In this document: positions 32,632-39,204 of the stretch, piece by piece
Layout of the letters: each line of letters begins with the position of its first letter
Numbering within the stretch: the first letter of the stretch is position 1
Origin: Owenia fusiformis
Lineage: Eukaryota; Annelida; Polychaeta; Sabellida; Oweniidae
Length of the DNA stretch: 64,000 bases
Direction: 5' to 3'
Assembly (NCBI GenBank): GCA_903813345.2
Contig: CAIIXF020000013.1
Location: 52,414 to 116,413, forward strand
Program-made: the position numbers and the translations under genes
Notes under the pieces: model-generated
Seen by the model: only the letters and a program-made list of their open reading frames with translations
What the model was told of the DNA's origin: nothing
Databases searched by the model: none

Positions 32632-33735
32632 CCATATGAGTCAGGCGACAGTAAAAGGGGTCTTATCACACATTTTTTAAATATTTTGATTTTATGTTTC
32701 TCTTAAACCACAAAGAGACCTTTCAAACGAGCCATTGGTTCCTTGCAGATATAGACCAAAAAACAGAAATGTATTTAGCACATTTTTGGCTTTGCAGCAC
32801 AATTTAAATTTGTGTGATAAGGCCGATAAGACCAAGTTTCCTATGGCTCATATATTTATGAATTAAGAAGAAATATCTTGTCATTTCAAAATCGGTGAAT
32901 TTATGTTAATTTTGAAACAAAGTTCCAAACAAATTTTAATATCCCAGATAACCCATCCATTAATATTAAGACATAATTATAAAAACTTATATTTATATAT
33001 TAAACAGTAAAGTGATTTTGTGATTTATCTAAAAAACACCCTAAGTAAATACAAATTATACATTGAAATAAGTTTACATCAAAATAAAAAAGGCCAAACC
33101 TTTTATCAAAGAGAAAATGCATTACATTTAATATTTTACTCCCCTTCATGAGAAATCATTGAACAAGTATAATTGTACCTCTGTAGCTGGGACATTTTGT
33201 TATTGTATTGTACCTTGGTTACCGCCATTTTTGGCGACCAATACCTCATTGGTATATTCCGTATTTTACACTCGAAGATAGAGCCAGAAACCCATCCTTG
33301 GAGGAGCCCTGTGTTCTTTTATGTGCACCGGTACACAGACATACAATTACACACCATAGCCTTTTATACGAGTTGTGGACCACTCAGTCAAACACCCAGA
33401 ATTACATATCGCACAAACAAATGTGTCTGAACCGGGAATCGAAGGCCCCGGGGCCAAGCGATATTGGTAACCTTGACTCAATGCCAATGACTGTGCCAAT
33501 GAGCCATAGCGGGTGGTAAATGGATCTCTTTGTGTAACATTTCGAACAAGAGTTCCTCCAAAGTACATGTGTATTTGCAATGGGAGAGGTTTTTTGAAAA
33601 ATAATTGTGATTTTGAAGATAGATTGTATATAAAACGAGTAATATTTATACTTACAACTCTGCAGCCACTTGTTCTTTATTGTAAGAACTATGAAGTCTT
33701 CTTGGGGTTTTTCTGGCCCTTTTTCTCTGCAACAT
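3796..33735 (-). CDS. 23-exon gene: P-loop ATPase with C-terminal PHD finger, unnamed family
   Basis: Assembled by eye from 23 minus-strand exons (listed separately). All introns are GT-AG and all junction phases match. The predicted product is about 1036 aa if a 2-nt loss in exon 5 is allowed for. Seen: basic N-terminus (QRKRARKTPRRL, NLS-like); ATPase motifs NVGKTKT (G332, K333, T334), IIFCDDP (D381, D382) and MLTSNR (N421), resembling Walker A, Walker B and an SF3/AAA+-type sensor or motif C; basic patch RRKQRGSKRKQ near 716; four tandem exon-encoded repeats at about 738-847; C4HC3 PHD finger with C989, C992, C1004, C1007, H1012, C1015, C1030, C1033. The first Walker A glycine is replaced (T327). 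Known: PHD fingers often read histone H3 tails; P-loop ATPases of this layout are often helicase-like. Inferred: nuclear, chromatin-associated ATPase, perhaps domesticated from a mobile element. Exon joins are a prediction, not proven by transcripts. Confidence 0.8.
4427..4585 (-). CDS. Exon 22 (symmetric phase 1)
   Basis: 159 nt, phase 1-1. Acceptor ATTTTCCAG and donor AAAG|GTACCT. It encodes NPYMAKICQDATVTDSRTPV and ends KSDGDKRK. The join to exon 23 gives KRKDIINWV. Confidence 0.8.
5165..5490 (+). repeat. Dispersed ~325 bp repeat, copy A (copy B 59265-59590)
   Basis: Shared blocks include AAGCATGTTTT, AAATGCCCAT, AAGGGCACT, CAGTTTTCTAAACATGTT, CACTTTTAATAAATGCC and AATTCCCATATTTGAA, in the same order at 59265-59590. 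By eye about three quarters identical. No coding capacity. Confidence 0.7.
5525..5940. repeat. Element rich in CGCGGTTGA motifs
   Basis: TTACCGCAACGCGGTTGAAA near the left end is loosely mirrored by ACCGCGTTAACCGC and CACGGTTAACC at the right end. CpG is much denser than around it. Probably an old TIR element between exons 21 and 22. Confidence 0.4.
5970..6029 (-). CDS. Exon 21 (symmetric phase 1)
   Basis: 60 nt, phase 1-1. Acceptor CATTTCCAG and donor GATG|GTAAGT. It encodes VATMAMAIIVSEQPVTNED. Confidence 0.75.
6290..6745 (+). repeat. Three ~125-130 bp monomers of the TTCAAGATGGC family
   Basis: Each monomer has AAAATGGCCGCCATTTTTCG, TTTGATAACTCAAATAC, a GGATTTGGTTCAAATTTTA block and TTCAAGATGGC. 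It is the internal unit of the element family seen complete at 15588-16418. Confidence 0.75.
7152..7223 (-). CDS. Exon 20: repeat-exon copy 4 (24 codons)
   Basis: 72 nt, phase 1-1, without the 21-nt duplication. It differs by a substitution giving CVEET instead of CVDET. Confidence 0.75.
7632..7724 (-). CDS. Exon 19: repeat-exon copy 3 (31 codons)
   Basis: 93 nt, phase 1-1. It has the same 21-nt duplication as exon 18, so exons 18 and 19 are probably the most recent pair. Confidence 0.75.
8116..8208 (-). CDS. Exon 18: repeat-exon copy 2 (31 codons)
   Basis: 93 nt, phase 1-1, same splice sites as exon 17. It carries an in-frame 21-nt duplication that doubles SGSGLQS. Otherwise it matches copy 1. 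Confidence 0.75.
8600..8671 (-). CDS. Exon 17: repeat-exon copy 1 (24 codons)
   Basis: 72 nt, phase 1-1. Acceptor AATTTAAG and donor GAAG|GTAACT. It encodes ASGSGLQSRCVDETVIEPED, then GNKE. First transcribed copy of four. Confidence 0.75.
9151..9219 (-). CDS. Exon 16 (symmetric phase 1), basic NLS-like
   Basis: 69 nt, phase 1-1. Acceptor CTTATTGCAG and donor TTTTG|GTAAGT. It encodes LRRKQRGSKRKQVAQPQACV. The dense Arg/Lys suggests a nuclear localisation signal. Confidence 0.78.
9252..9660 (+). repeat. Dispersed ~400 bp repeat, inverted partner of 17930-18362
   Basis: CATGGGGTCTATGGGGAATC, CCCCGACCTAGAA and ATACAAATTAAAATATGTCC are found here and, as reverse complement, at 17930-18362. Lies in the intron between exons 15 and 16. 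Confidence 0.8.
10009..10116 (-). CDS. Exon 15 (symmetric phase 1)
   Basis: 108 nt, phase 1-1. Acceptor TTGACTTTCAG and donor AAAG|GTATGC. It encodes VMHFLEREGVQWVRTWIERY, then QPLSSWSGDHVK. Confidence 0.78.
10300..10425 (+). repeat. ~30 bp tandem repeat (AAAATGTTGCACAAAA)
   Basis: Four degenerate copies of AAATGTTGCACAAAA plus TTCCAAAAT in the intron between exons 14 and 15. The open frame across it is a by-product of the repeat. Confidence 0.7.
10466..10528 (-). CDS. Exon 14 (symmetric phase 1)
   Basis: 63 nt, phase 1-1. Acceptor CTAATTTCAG and donor GAAG|GTATGA. Acidic: EIPDEFVDTGDDNNDVTSE. It could be skipped without a frameshift. Confidence 0.75.
10802..10979 (-). CDS. Exon 13 of the ATPase-PHD gene
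   Basis: 178 nt, phase 0 to phase 1. Acceptor TTTCATTACAG and donor GAAG|GTACAT. It encodes NFVRDFGCNACVPVNFLANN and GHSRGRFISCRAYKW. Every exon from 14 to 22 is symmetric phase 1. Confidence 0.78.
11055..11700 (+). mobile_element. ATC-CGAACGAAG-family element, partial
   Basis: Head ATCGAACGAAGTTACGAGGG, then GGAACGCCTCCGTACGTCCG and GATAACTCAAATAC, then AAAATGGCGG-type monomers to about 11700, stopping next to exon 12. No tail is seen; a further fragment lies at 12330-12485. Confidence 0.65.
11716..11829 (-). CDS. Exon 12 of the ATPase-PHD gene
   Basis: 114 nt, phase 0 to 0. Acceptor GTGTTTACAG and donor GAAAG|GTAATG. It encodes EHINAACQMMIGSQSVEAVA and ends VLDFPERK. Confidence 0.78.
12131..12271 (-). 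CDS. Exon 11 of the ATPase-PHD gene
   Basis: 141 nt, phase 0 to 0. Acceptor TATGTTTTAG and donor GAAGAG|GTACAT. Helical, acidic segment with FLERHLKHFLEDEDDKTSIN. Confidence 0.78.
13304..13483 (-). CDS. Exon 10 of the ATPase-PHD gene
   Basis: 180 nt, phase 0 to 0. Acceptor GCATTTAACAG and donor TGTGTG|GTATGT. It encodes GFLFPHIGARMVEFDSDKIY, then ISKLATELGLLDMPERKAKA; predicted alpha-helical. Confidence 0.78.
13891..13966 (-). CDS. Exon 9 of the ATPase-PHD gene
   Basis: 76 nt, phase 2 to phase 0. Acceptor ATTTTCACAG and donor AAAG|GTAAGT. It encodes YGSKLVEIVFKYTGLVTERR. The phase matches both neighbours. Confidence 0.75.
14030..14275 (+). mobile_element. Internal fragment of the same family
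   Basis: AAACCAAAGTATTGTGGTTT, TAGTATATTCGCAA, then CCACAGGGG, GTCGTG and TTTATTATACTCATAGG match the middle of the 27094-28078 copy. Head and tail are missing. Confidence 0.6.
14505..14640 (+). repeat. Degenerate GGACCT/GGACTG hexamer array
   Basis: About 130 bp of repeating GGACTGGGACTGGAAGGGAC and GGACCTAGATTTGGACCTGG, much more G-rich than the region. It gives a spurious Pro/Gly-rich frame. Intron between exons 8 and 9. Confidence 0.75.
15018..15209 (-). CDS. Exon 8: Walker B and sensor motifs
   Basis: 192 nt, phase 2 to phase 2. Acceptor CTTATTGCAG and donor GATAG|GTAAAG. It encodes NNIIFCDDPNADAENFG (acidic pair after a beta strand) and GTMMLTSNR, matching Walker B and a TSN-type motif. 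Confidence 0.82.
15588..16418 (+). mobile_element. ATCCCACCGAACGAAG-family element, head and tail present
   Basis: Head TTATCCCACCGAACGAAGTT, a GGGGGATATAGG block, a GTCTGTCTGTTCGTCCGTCC stretch, about six 120-130 bp monomers (TTCAAGATGGC, AAAATGGCNGCCATTTTTCG), and tail TGTTCGGTGGGATTTGCTAC followed by GGAGTTGCTGTTTTTCTAG. CGGTGGGAT in the tail is the inverse of ATCCCACCG in the head, a short terminal inverted repeat. No transposase. Confidence 0.75.
16707..16857 (-). CDS. Exon 7: Walker A-like segment
   Basis: 151 nt, phase 1 to phase 2. Acceptor CAATTCTAG and donor TCGCT|GTATGT. It encodes LSVPVLFSTLRNVGKTKTLR. The lysine and threonine of Walker A (GKT) are present, but the usual first glycine is threonine. 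It ends with TMIRASSGAIGTS. Confidence 0.8.
17235..17445 (+). mobile_element. Same family, short copy with tail
   Basis: One and a half monomers (CAGATGGCAGCTGAATTTCC) followed by tail GGTGGGATTTGATACTCC and GTTGCTGTTTTTCTAG. Another fragment is at 15240-15370. Confidence 0.65.
17488..17710 (-). CDS. Exon 6 of the ATPase-PHD gene
   Basis: 223 nt, phase 0 to phase 1. Acceptor AAATTTCAG and donor TTTGTG|GTGAGT. It encodes IHLDGPKILGPENHRFLL and GFGDNYICLLMAYGAAINLY, the helical segment that in P-loop enzymes of this layout comes just before Walker A. Confidence 0.8.
17930..18362 (-). repeat. Dispersed ~400 bp repeat, inverted partner of 9252-9660
   Basis: Reverse complement of the 9252-9660 copy. 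Lies in the intron between exons 5 and 6, so the pair brackets exons 6-15. Confidence 0.8.
18841..19088 (-). CDS. Exon 5 of the ATPase-PHD gene, with a frame break
   Basis: 248 nt between acceptor TTTATTATAG and donor AAAAG|GTACTG. The 5' part reads in one frame (PGKFAQLIRKGTGG, then SDIPQAIVGD). The 3' part (FLKAEYQDLQKEYNVPKQE, then GKSNYIIINEK) reads only in another frame. The switch falls at GATATATGT around 18955-18966; an extra AT dinucleotide would restore the frame and give the 250 nt that the flanking phases require. Either the allele is broken or the assembly lost one repeat unit. Confidence 0.68.
20436..20500 (+). repeat. tRNA-like SINE head (Thr CGT-like)
   Basis: CTAGCGATGGGCCTCGTAAC resembles an A-box plus anticodon arm with loop CTCGTAA. 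CACGAGGTGGCGAGTTCGAG contains a B-box-like GAGTTCGAG. No complete cloverleaf or acceptor stem, so it is a tRNA-derived SINE or relic and not a working tRNA gene. Confidence 0.5.
21355..21480 (+). repeat. Dispersed repeat, partner at 39205-39345
   Basis: TTTAGTTTTCCTGAAATAA, CACTTTGGGGATTTTTAGAA and CTGATT(G)TCTCTTTAA are shared in order with 39205-39345. Confidence 0.65.
22460..22935 (+). pseudogene. CR1-like LINE 3' fragment, decayed copy 1
   Basis: Reads IIEEVSEYKYLGCIL, the typical segment just after the reverse-transcriptase core of CR1/Jockey-type retrotransposons. The frame is then lost, but text equal to KLQLRFLKQLLHV and FGRYPL is recognisable. It shares most of its sequence with 31440-32300. 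No promoter or 5' part. Confidence 0.75.
23373..23541 (-). CDS. Exon 4 of the ATPase-PHD gene
   Basis: 169 nt, phase 1 to phase 2; donor CGAA|GTGAGT is strong. The acceptor (GGGGAAGAG|ACATG) was picked because it is the one that matches exon 3's phase; a nearby CAG is an alternative. It encodes a basic stretch (IRRIKNVLQFRRK), then FALRFVQQGTNGGNTIWVTE. Confidence 0.7.
24783..25044. mobile_element. MITE with ATTAAGGTAG termini
   Basis: Left end ATTAAGGTAGTACTTC and right end GAAATGCTACCTTAAT are inverted repeats of 16 nt with two mismatches. TTAA at each end could be a piggyBac-type target duplication. The interior has only chance frames. Confidence 0.65.
26452..26722. mobile_element. Inverted-repeat MITE
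   Basis: CTAACAGTTGCCCATCAGTA with TACCAATCAAGTTGGCATGT (left arm) mirrors the region ending ATGGGCTACTGTCAG (right arm). Arms are about 65 nt. The two opposite-strand open frames here are by-products of the symmetry. Confidence 0.7.
26955..28462. mobile_element. TIR element with a nested second element
   Basis: GGTGACCGGGTACCTAACAT with TCCTAGCAGGGTTA near 26960-26997 is inverted at about 28417-28460 (AACCCTGCTAGGAACGTTCG, GTCACCCGACC). A complete ATCCCAACGAACGAAG-family copy (27094-28078) sits inside. Confidence 0.6.
27094..28078 (+). mobile_element. ATCCCAACGAACGAAG-family element, longest copy
   Basis: Head ATCCCAACGAACGAAGTTCT, block CCATCCGTCCGTCCGG, body with several GATTTGGGCCTCGTAAA/TTCAAAATGGC units, tail TGTTCGTTGGGATTTGCTAC plus GGAGTTGCCGTTTTCTAG. 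No protein-coding frame. Confidence 0.75.
28600..28728. mobile_element. Palindromic element (~130 bp)
   Basis: ATAGGTTATTTAATGGGAGG with GGAATATGAATTT is mirrored by AAATTCATATTCC and CATCAATAACCTAT. Similar text (GAGGTTATTTAATGGGAGG) appears at about 45577. Confidence 0.65.
28781..29020 (+). repeat. Two near-identical 122 bp tandem copies
   Basis: TTTGTCATCCAATGATGGTG (28781) recurs at 28903 and the following ~118 nt are almost unchanged, so duplication is recent. The following TCTGATACGGGATTTT block (29035-29115) belongs to a repeat also seen at 34690-34860 and 36000-36215. Confidence 0.85.
29664..29819 (-). CDS. Exon 3 of the ATPase-PHD gene
   Basis: 156 nt, phase 1 to phase 1. Acceptor GCATTTCAG and donor CTAA|GTGAGT. 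The encoded segment contains NFGEIQLLPTATVWPFIDID and ends LKRSIDDLGFL. No domain recognised. Confidence 0.75.
30144..30745 (+). mobile_element. ATCCCAACGAACGAAG-family element, headless copy
   Basis: Starts inside the body (AGTTTTACGCAAAAAAAATT), has CCCCAGGGCCCC and ATAGCTTTATTATACTCAA, and ends with TGTTCGTTGGGATTTGGCAC and a GGAGTTGCCGATTTCTAG tail. Confidence 0.7.
31090..31151 (-). CDS. Exon 2 of the ATPase-PHD gene
   Basis: 62 nt, phase 2 to phase 1. Acceptor TTACACAG and donor GAAG|GTAATT. It encodes about 20 residues including ESKCLETRESIMKTTDLVWE. No domain recognised. Confidence 0.7.
31440..32300 (+). pseudogene. CR1-like LINE 3' fragment, copy 2, longer
   Basis: Two open pieces: ILEYGNEVLAKSK with KLHLRFLKQLLHV and NLAILGEFGRYPLMIRM (31556-31756), then WDNHYKSDID to LEDRLCLKCN (31883-32236), followed by an out-of-frame VEDVLHLIFYC. 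This is the usual C-terminus of a CR1-like reverse transcriptase protein, with the small Cys/His element at its end. It has a stop and a frame change near 31757-31885. Intron 1 of the ATPase-PHD gene. Confidence 0.8.
32580..32629. repeat. (AT)n microsatellite
   Basis: An uninterrupted AT run of more than 40 bases, at the 3' side of the LINE fragment 31440-32300. Confidence 0.95.
33656..33735 (-). CDS. Exon 1 (start codon) of the ATPase-PHD gene
   Basis: Starts at ATG (plus-strand cat 33733-33735) and gives 26 codons plus 2 bases (phase 2 end), with donor TT|GTAAGT. It encodes a strongly basic leader (MLQRKRARKTPRRLH). The split codon TT|G completes with the first base of exon 2. This ATG was chosen because the frame joins exon 2 cleanly; a 5' non-coding exon further upstream is possible. 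Confidence 0.68.
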
Positions 33736-33739
33736 TTCG

Positions 33740-34420
33740 GCAGTACTTGATGTATAGAAAGTTTATATATAGTTCATGCCAAGACAACAGTAGTGAAGTG
33801 AGACAAGCCCATATCCTGCATCTTATATAAATAATGTATTGACCCAGCTTCTAATGAGACACACACTTTATTTTTATGTACATTAAATTTAATTCCACCA
33901 TAAAAGATGAGAACAATATAACATTAGATAAAGTTATTTAGGAAATAACATATAACACATCTTTTACATACATGGCCTATAAAATATATATAATATGAGG
34001 ATATTTACAATGATTGCATTAAAATTTTGACCATGGTAATTCATTATCCTAATATACTCTAAAAAGGAACCCTTTGTTGTTCTAGGCTTTCACAAGTGAA
34101 AAGAAAGTGTAATATATTTAACTCTCCATCATTACATAAAGCACAAAGTCTAGATTTTACAACATGGTCATAAGTCATACGCATTGAGGGGACATGTCCC
34201 AGTCAGGATTCTTATCATAAAAGTACAGTACATTTTGGGTAAGCCCTAACCTATACCTACCATATTGATGTTTTCACTGTATTATAATTACTTGTCTAAA
34301 ACAAGATGCTTTTTATAAAGGAAAAGAATTTGTCAATGGTTATAACAACGCAATTACTGAAAAAAATAACAATTGTCTCTCCTATATGGGATATACTCAA
34401 TATACAGTAAAACATGAGTT
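33740..34420. other. No gene seen
   Basis: AT-rich sequence upstream of exon 1, with no supported frame or repeat structure. Confidence 0.4.
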
Positions 34421-34625
34421 AGCGAAGACATCTCTCTAGTGAACATTTTTATGTGGCAAAACCTTTTTCTCCCATTGACTCTCATGTTAAAGTAAAATCC
34501 TATAGTGAACACCTACCTACTTTGAACAGTGAACACTTAATCTTGGCAAATTTAGTTGAATTAACCTGTCTCTAGTGAACACAAAAAGCTGGCTACGGGC
34601 ATGTGTTACATAGACATCAGTTAAG
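34420..34625 (+). repeat. Repeat with CTCTAGTGAACA units
   Basis: TCTCTAGTGAACATTTTTAT, TATAGTGAACACCTACC, ACAGTGAACACTTAA and TCTCTAGTGAACACAAAAAG recur across 200 nt. This is a common style in invertebrate DNA-transposon ends; no family name assigned. Confidence 0.5.
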
Positions 34626-34689
34626 AAATGGAGGTCTAGTTGTATGATAATCTCTCAGTATAAAATGATCGAAGATAAATGTAATAGGT

Positions 34690-34860
34690 AATGACAACAA
34701 AGTTTTAAAACTGAAGGAAAATGTAAAAAATCAATAAAAATCCCCTTGAATTTTTCTGCTATGGGATCTGGTACGGGGTTTGACTGATACGGGATCCAAT
34801 ACGGGATTTTAAAGCCTGTTACGGGAATAGCAATTGCAATATGAATAGTTACGTTCCCTT
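34690..34860 (+). repeat. GATACGGGAT repeat, copy A (copy B 36000-36215)
   Basis: TAATAGGTAATGACAACA, AAAATGTAAAAAATCAAT, GGGATCCAATACGGGATTTT shared in order with 36000-36215 and partly with 28980-29115. Confidence 0.7.
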
Positions 34861-35066
34861 GGTGTAATGTAACACATCCCCATTAAGTTGGGGAAGTTGC
34901 TGAATCACAACCAGCAGGGTCCACTATTCACTATTCAAGGCAGAAGTTCAAAATAAAAAATAACATGATATTAATTTGTATTATACTGTAAATAGCATGT
35001 AGGATTAATAGAAAATATTTTGTGTTGACAACTAAGTCACATTCAGATTATACAGATTAATTTTAC

Positions 35067-35865
35067 AACTAAAAAGGCAACTCCACAGAGTAGCAAATCC
35101 CAACAAACAATATATCAATTACCAAAATTCAAATCAGTTGTACTCATTACTTTGGTTAGAAATGAAAAATTTAGATTTTAGAATTGCGAATTCCTGCAAG
35201 GCAGCCATTTTGAAATTTCTGAGTACAATTCTGAAAAACAACACCATAATTGTGATCTACTCTAAAATTCCTTCAATTTGAGTATACATGTAATATAGCC
35301 ATACTTTGAAGGGATCCAAAAAGTATTGCGAAATTGCACATACATATGTAAGGTTGCTACTTTGAATTTTACGAGGCCCAAATCAGAAAAAAGATACAAT
35401 ATTTGCAATCTATTATAAAAAATCAGAAAAAATATACAATATTTGCAATCTACTATAAATTGCCTTACAAATTCCTGTTTTCCCGACCCCTGCTAGGCAG
35501 TCATTTTGAATTTTCTGAGGCACAAATCAGAAAAAATGACATATTTGTGATCTACTCTTAAATTCCTTCAATTTGAGTATAATATAGCCCTACTTTGAAG
35601 AGATCAGAAAACGAGGCCCAGATCAGAAAAAAGTTACAATATTTGTAATCTACTCTAAATTGCCTTTCATTTGAGTATAATAAATGTATACTTCAGAAAG
35701 ATGTCAAAATTAATGCAACTTCCGGTTTTCCCGACCCCCCATACCCAGCCCCTGGGGGTCAGAGTGAAAAACACGGATTATATGTAAAATATATAGATGT
35801 TGTGAATATACTACCAAAATTTCAAACAATAATATGTATCACTTTGGTTTAAAATGTAAAGTAAC
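35067..35865 (-). mobile_element. ATCCCAACGAACGAAG-family element, minus orientation
   Basis: Begins with the reverse complement of the family tail (AACTAAAAAGGCAACTCCAC, AGCAAATCCCAACAAACA) and carries the body blocks in reverse order (CCCTGGGGGTCA, TTGAGTATAATA). The head at the right end is missing. Confidence 0.75.
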
Positions 35866-35999
35866 ACATATTTATAAAATAAAATGAAGTAGAGCATTTA
35901 AAATGTAATGTAACACATATTTATAACATAATATATTTTTTTATATCTATAGTACTCAAATATCCGTTAAATCAATGACATCAAGGGTTACGCAATAAG

Positions 36000-36215
36000 A
36001 TAAATGTAATAGGTAATGACAACAGAGTTTTAAAACAGAATGAAAATGTAAAAAATCAATAGAATTCCCCTGGAATTTTTCTGATATGGGATCTGGTATG
36101 GGGTTTTTGGCTGATATGGGATCCAATACGGGATTTTAAAGGCTGTTACATGTACAGGAACTGATACGGCATTTTTGAACATCAATTCTATTGCCCTGTT
36201 TTGCTATAATGGGGT
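36000..36215 (+). repeat. GATACGGGAT repeat, copy B
   Basis: Same block order as 34690-34860. Confidence 0.7.
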
Positions 36216-36443
36216 AGGCTTTGGTTGCTGCTCTTATGTAGTAGGAGTGGTGTTCTGCTCTCCTGGTGTAGAGGTGGTGGCGGTCTGCTTCTTAGTATGT
36301 TTTGGGTCTTTTTCTAAAATGTTTTTGTTGTTTAGTTAATCGAGATCTGTCGTAGTAATGGTTATACTCAATGCAGAACTATTTATATTGCATATGCTAA
36401 TCCAAAAACATACTAAAACAATTGTACTGTCATTTATGGCAGA

Positions 36444-36797
36444 TAATTATCCCATCGTGAGGGATATAGAGAAGCCGTTCGTCCGTCCGTCCGTCCATTC
36501 GTCTGTCCGGGCGATAACTCAAATACAGGTTGACGGATTTGATTCAAATTTTTTGGCTTATGCCTTATGGGTGTAGGACCTCTGCTCGAGAGAAATTTTC
36601 AGTATGGCCGCTCAATTCAAAATGGCCGCCATTTTTCGTAAAAAATGTAATTTTTAATAACTCAAAAACTGGTTGACGGATTTGGTTCAGATTTTATATG
36701 CTGACAAAGGAGCTTCCCTCAAGATGAGATTTTCCAGATGGCTACTGAATTTCAAAATGGCGGCCATTTTTCGTAAAAAACGTAATCTTTAATAAAT
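36444..36797 (+). mobile_element. ATCCCATCG-family element cut by the gap
   Basis: Shortened head ATTATCCCATCGTGAGGG, TCCGTCCGTCCGTCC stretch and AAAATGGCCGCCATTTTTCG monomers, then runs into the N gap. Confidence 0.7.
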
Positions 36798-37297
36798 NNN
36801 NNNNNNNNNNNNNNNNNNNNNNNNNNNNNNNNNNNNNNNNNNNNNNNNNNNNNNNNNNNNNNNNNNNNNNNNNNNNNNNNNNNNNNNNNNNNNNNNNNNN
36901 NNNNNNNNNNNNNNNNNNNNNNNNNNNNNNNNNNNNNNNNNNNNNNNNNNNNNNNNNNNNNNNNNNNNNNNNNNNNNNNNNNNNNNNNNNNNNNNNNNNN
37001 NNNNNNNNNNNNNNNNNNNNNNNNNNNNNNNNNNNNNNNNNNNNNNNNNNNNNNNNNNNNNNNNNNNNNNNNNNNNNNNNNNNNNNNNNNNNNNNNNNNN
37101 NNNNNNNNNNNNNNNNNNNNNNNNNNNNNNNNNNNNNNNNNNNNNNNNNNNNNNNNNNNNNNNNNNNNNNNNNNNNNNNNNNNNNNNNNNNNNNNNNNNN
37201 NNNNNNNNNNNNNNNNNNNNNNNNNNNNNNNNNNNNNNNNNNNNNNNNNNNNNNNNNNNNNNNNNNNNNNNNNNNNNNNNNNNNNNNNNNNNNNNNN
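36798..37297. other. Assembly gap (500 N)
   Basis: Exactly 500 N, a placeholder length. The flanks are repeat DNA on the left, so the true size is unknown. Any frame called across it is meaningless. Confidence 1.
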
Positions 37298-37639
37298 AAG
37301 TTAAAACCATTGCTAAGAGAATGCTGTTTTTATTACACCAGAAATCATATTTATTTTCATCTAATTAATTTTTTTAAAACCCTCATTATTATAGTTTTTG
37401 CTTCAACTCAGTTAATTTTCGTCACCGTACAGAAACCTGTACTACTGTATTTTTGACGCTGTACCGTGACGCCTCTTACGCGATGGTTAGGCGTGTAACA
37501 GCTGAATATAACCATGTGTCCAATGATCTTCTCTAAAATTCTCAGATTATGTATATGAATATCTTATCGATGAAACAATCTGGTTGTTAACAGCTGTCAA
37601 TCTCTAGGGTTTGTGTCCAGCTGGCTTTTACCGAGCAAC

Positions 37640-37740
37640 CCCCGGTCACGACAAATTGACGTCCACTCACCATCTTGTTTAATTGAAAGATGTCTCTGCA
37701 GTCGACCAATCAAATCACAGCAGTTATTAATTAATATTAT
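37640..37740 (-). promoter_or_regulatory. Possible 5' non-coding exon and promoter of the minus-strand gene
   Basis: The minus strand shows an inverted CCAAT motif (GATTGG, about 37705), then AACAAGATG|GTGAGTGGACG, a near-consensus donor at about 37675. The surrounding 37430-37680 is locally richer in CpG than its AT-rich neighbours. It lies about 4 kb upstream of exon 1. It could be the first exon of this gene, or unrelated. Confidence 0.25.
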
Positions 37741-38196
37741 TTAATTAAATTGCACATTTAATTTAACATTCTCACACGTATTTATTGTTTTTCCAATTTT
37801 TTGAATTAAAAATCTACAGTTTTGATTTTTTAACGGCCAGATTATTCGAATGATCATTTTTTGGATGTGAATCTTGGCGGGAAAATCATGACGATTTTTT
37901 GTATTAAAAATCAAAAAAGCTAACAGTATACGATATACTATTTGAAATACACCGAGACTACTACAATAAGTTAATAGCATCACCACAAATATATCTAAAT
38001 ACTAGAATTGAGATTTTTAAGCGTGATTATAAAAATACAATTCTTAAAATAATGAGACACTCCTCGTGGATATTATAGAGGTCGCAGTAATGGCCGTCGA
38101 AATGTTGTGATTCCAAAACTGATCATTTTTTCGTCCCATTTCCAATGTTATCCGTACAATTATGCTGATTTAAGAATTGATGAGTGACCATAAATC

Positions 38197-38408
38197 ACCC
38201 TATGCAGACAGAGCCTGTGGGAAATATTGGGTGCGGAGCAAATGAGCAGAGGGTGCGGAGCTAACAGTCATTTTTGAATTTAAATTTGGGATATTTCTGA
38301 AACTAAGCCGTTTTGGGACTTCAAATATACCAAGATATGTGTATTTGACCAAATATCAATAAAATTGTGAAAATAGTAGTGCAGTTCATTTTATAGCAAC
38401 GCAGTATG
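38197..38408 (-). repeat. ~212 bp inverted repeat, left copy (right copy 46284-46499)
   Basis: CCTATGCAGACAGAGCCTGT, GGGAAATATTGGGTGCGGAG and TTGGGATATTTCTGAAACTA occur here and as reverse complement at 46284-46499. Boundaries are sharp on both sides. Confidence 0.85.
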
Positions 38409-39204
38409 AAAATTCTCATGATAAATCTTGTCATTATTCAAGAAAAGCCATAGCAAATTTTACACACGCTCATTGCCTGCTTGGCAAGAAGTTCTAGTCT
38501 AAGAGCTGATCAACTTTCTGTGGCAATCTTGCTTTCCTGGTCAACAAGCCCAAACTGTTGTGAGTTAGGTACGATTTTGTTCTCTCTGTGCCTTGTTTAA
38601 TAGATCTTATACCTTAAGAGATTATTGGTTAAAAAAAATCCTTGAATACCTCACATATTTAACCATACTGTGCGCTATTCATACAGCAATTCAACTATAA
38701 GCTTTCTCTTGAAATATTTGTTGAAATATCTAGCAGAAATTGCCTGCTCCCCCCCTCCGTCCCATTTTCCCAATCACTGGGAGTGTATATGTATGTACAT
38801 GTACTTTTTTTGTATTTCAGGTAGGAACCATCCTGTTTGCAGGTGTTTGTACCAAATAAAAGTATCATTGAACATCATTTTTGTCAAAAATAAGATCTTT
38901 GTCACATTTTTGTCTCATTCTGTTCCTTTAGCAGTTATACAGAGCTATGAATACATTTTTTAAAGGTAGAATCAGATATATAGGGGTGACAAAATCACAA
39001 GCAACATGTATACAATTGACCTACCAATCTATGTATATTTTCAATCTCAATTACAATATCTCCCAAAAGATTCACGATATGTTATAAATTGGTGAAGTTA
39101 TTATGGATTTTAAGGGCAAAAATGGGTGAGAAATGTTTAGATTTCCCAAAATGATAACTATGGTTATCATTCTTATAGAGTAATAATACATTATTATAAG
39201 CTTT

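Noticed and set aside
33160-33530. GC-richer patch with overlapping 85-105 codon frames upstream of exon 1
   Set aside because: Frames on both strands overlap, with no motif and no splice sites; probably an interspersed repeat.
36789-37310. 173-residue open frame on the minus strand
   Set aside because: Consists almost entirely of N; an artefact of the assembly gap.
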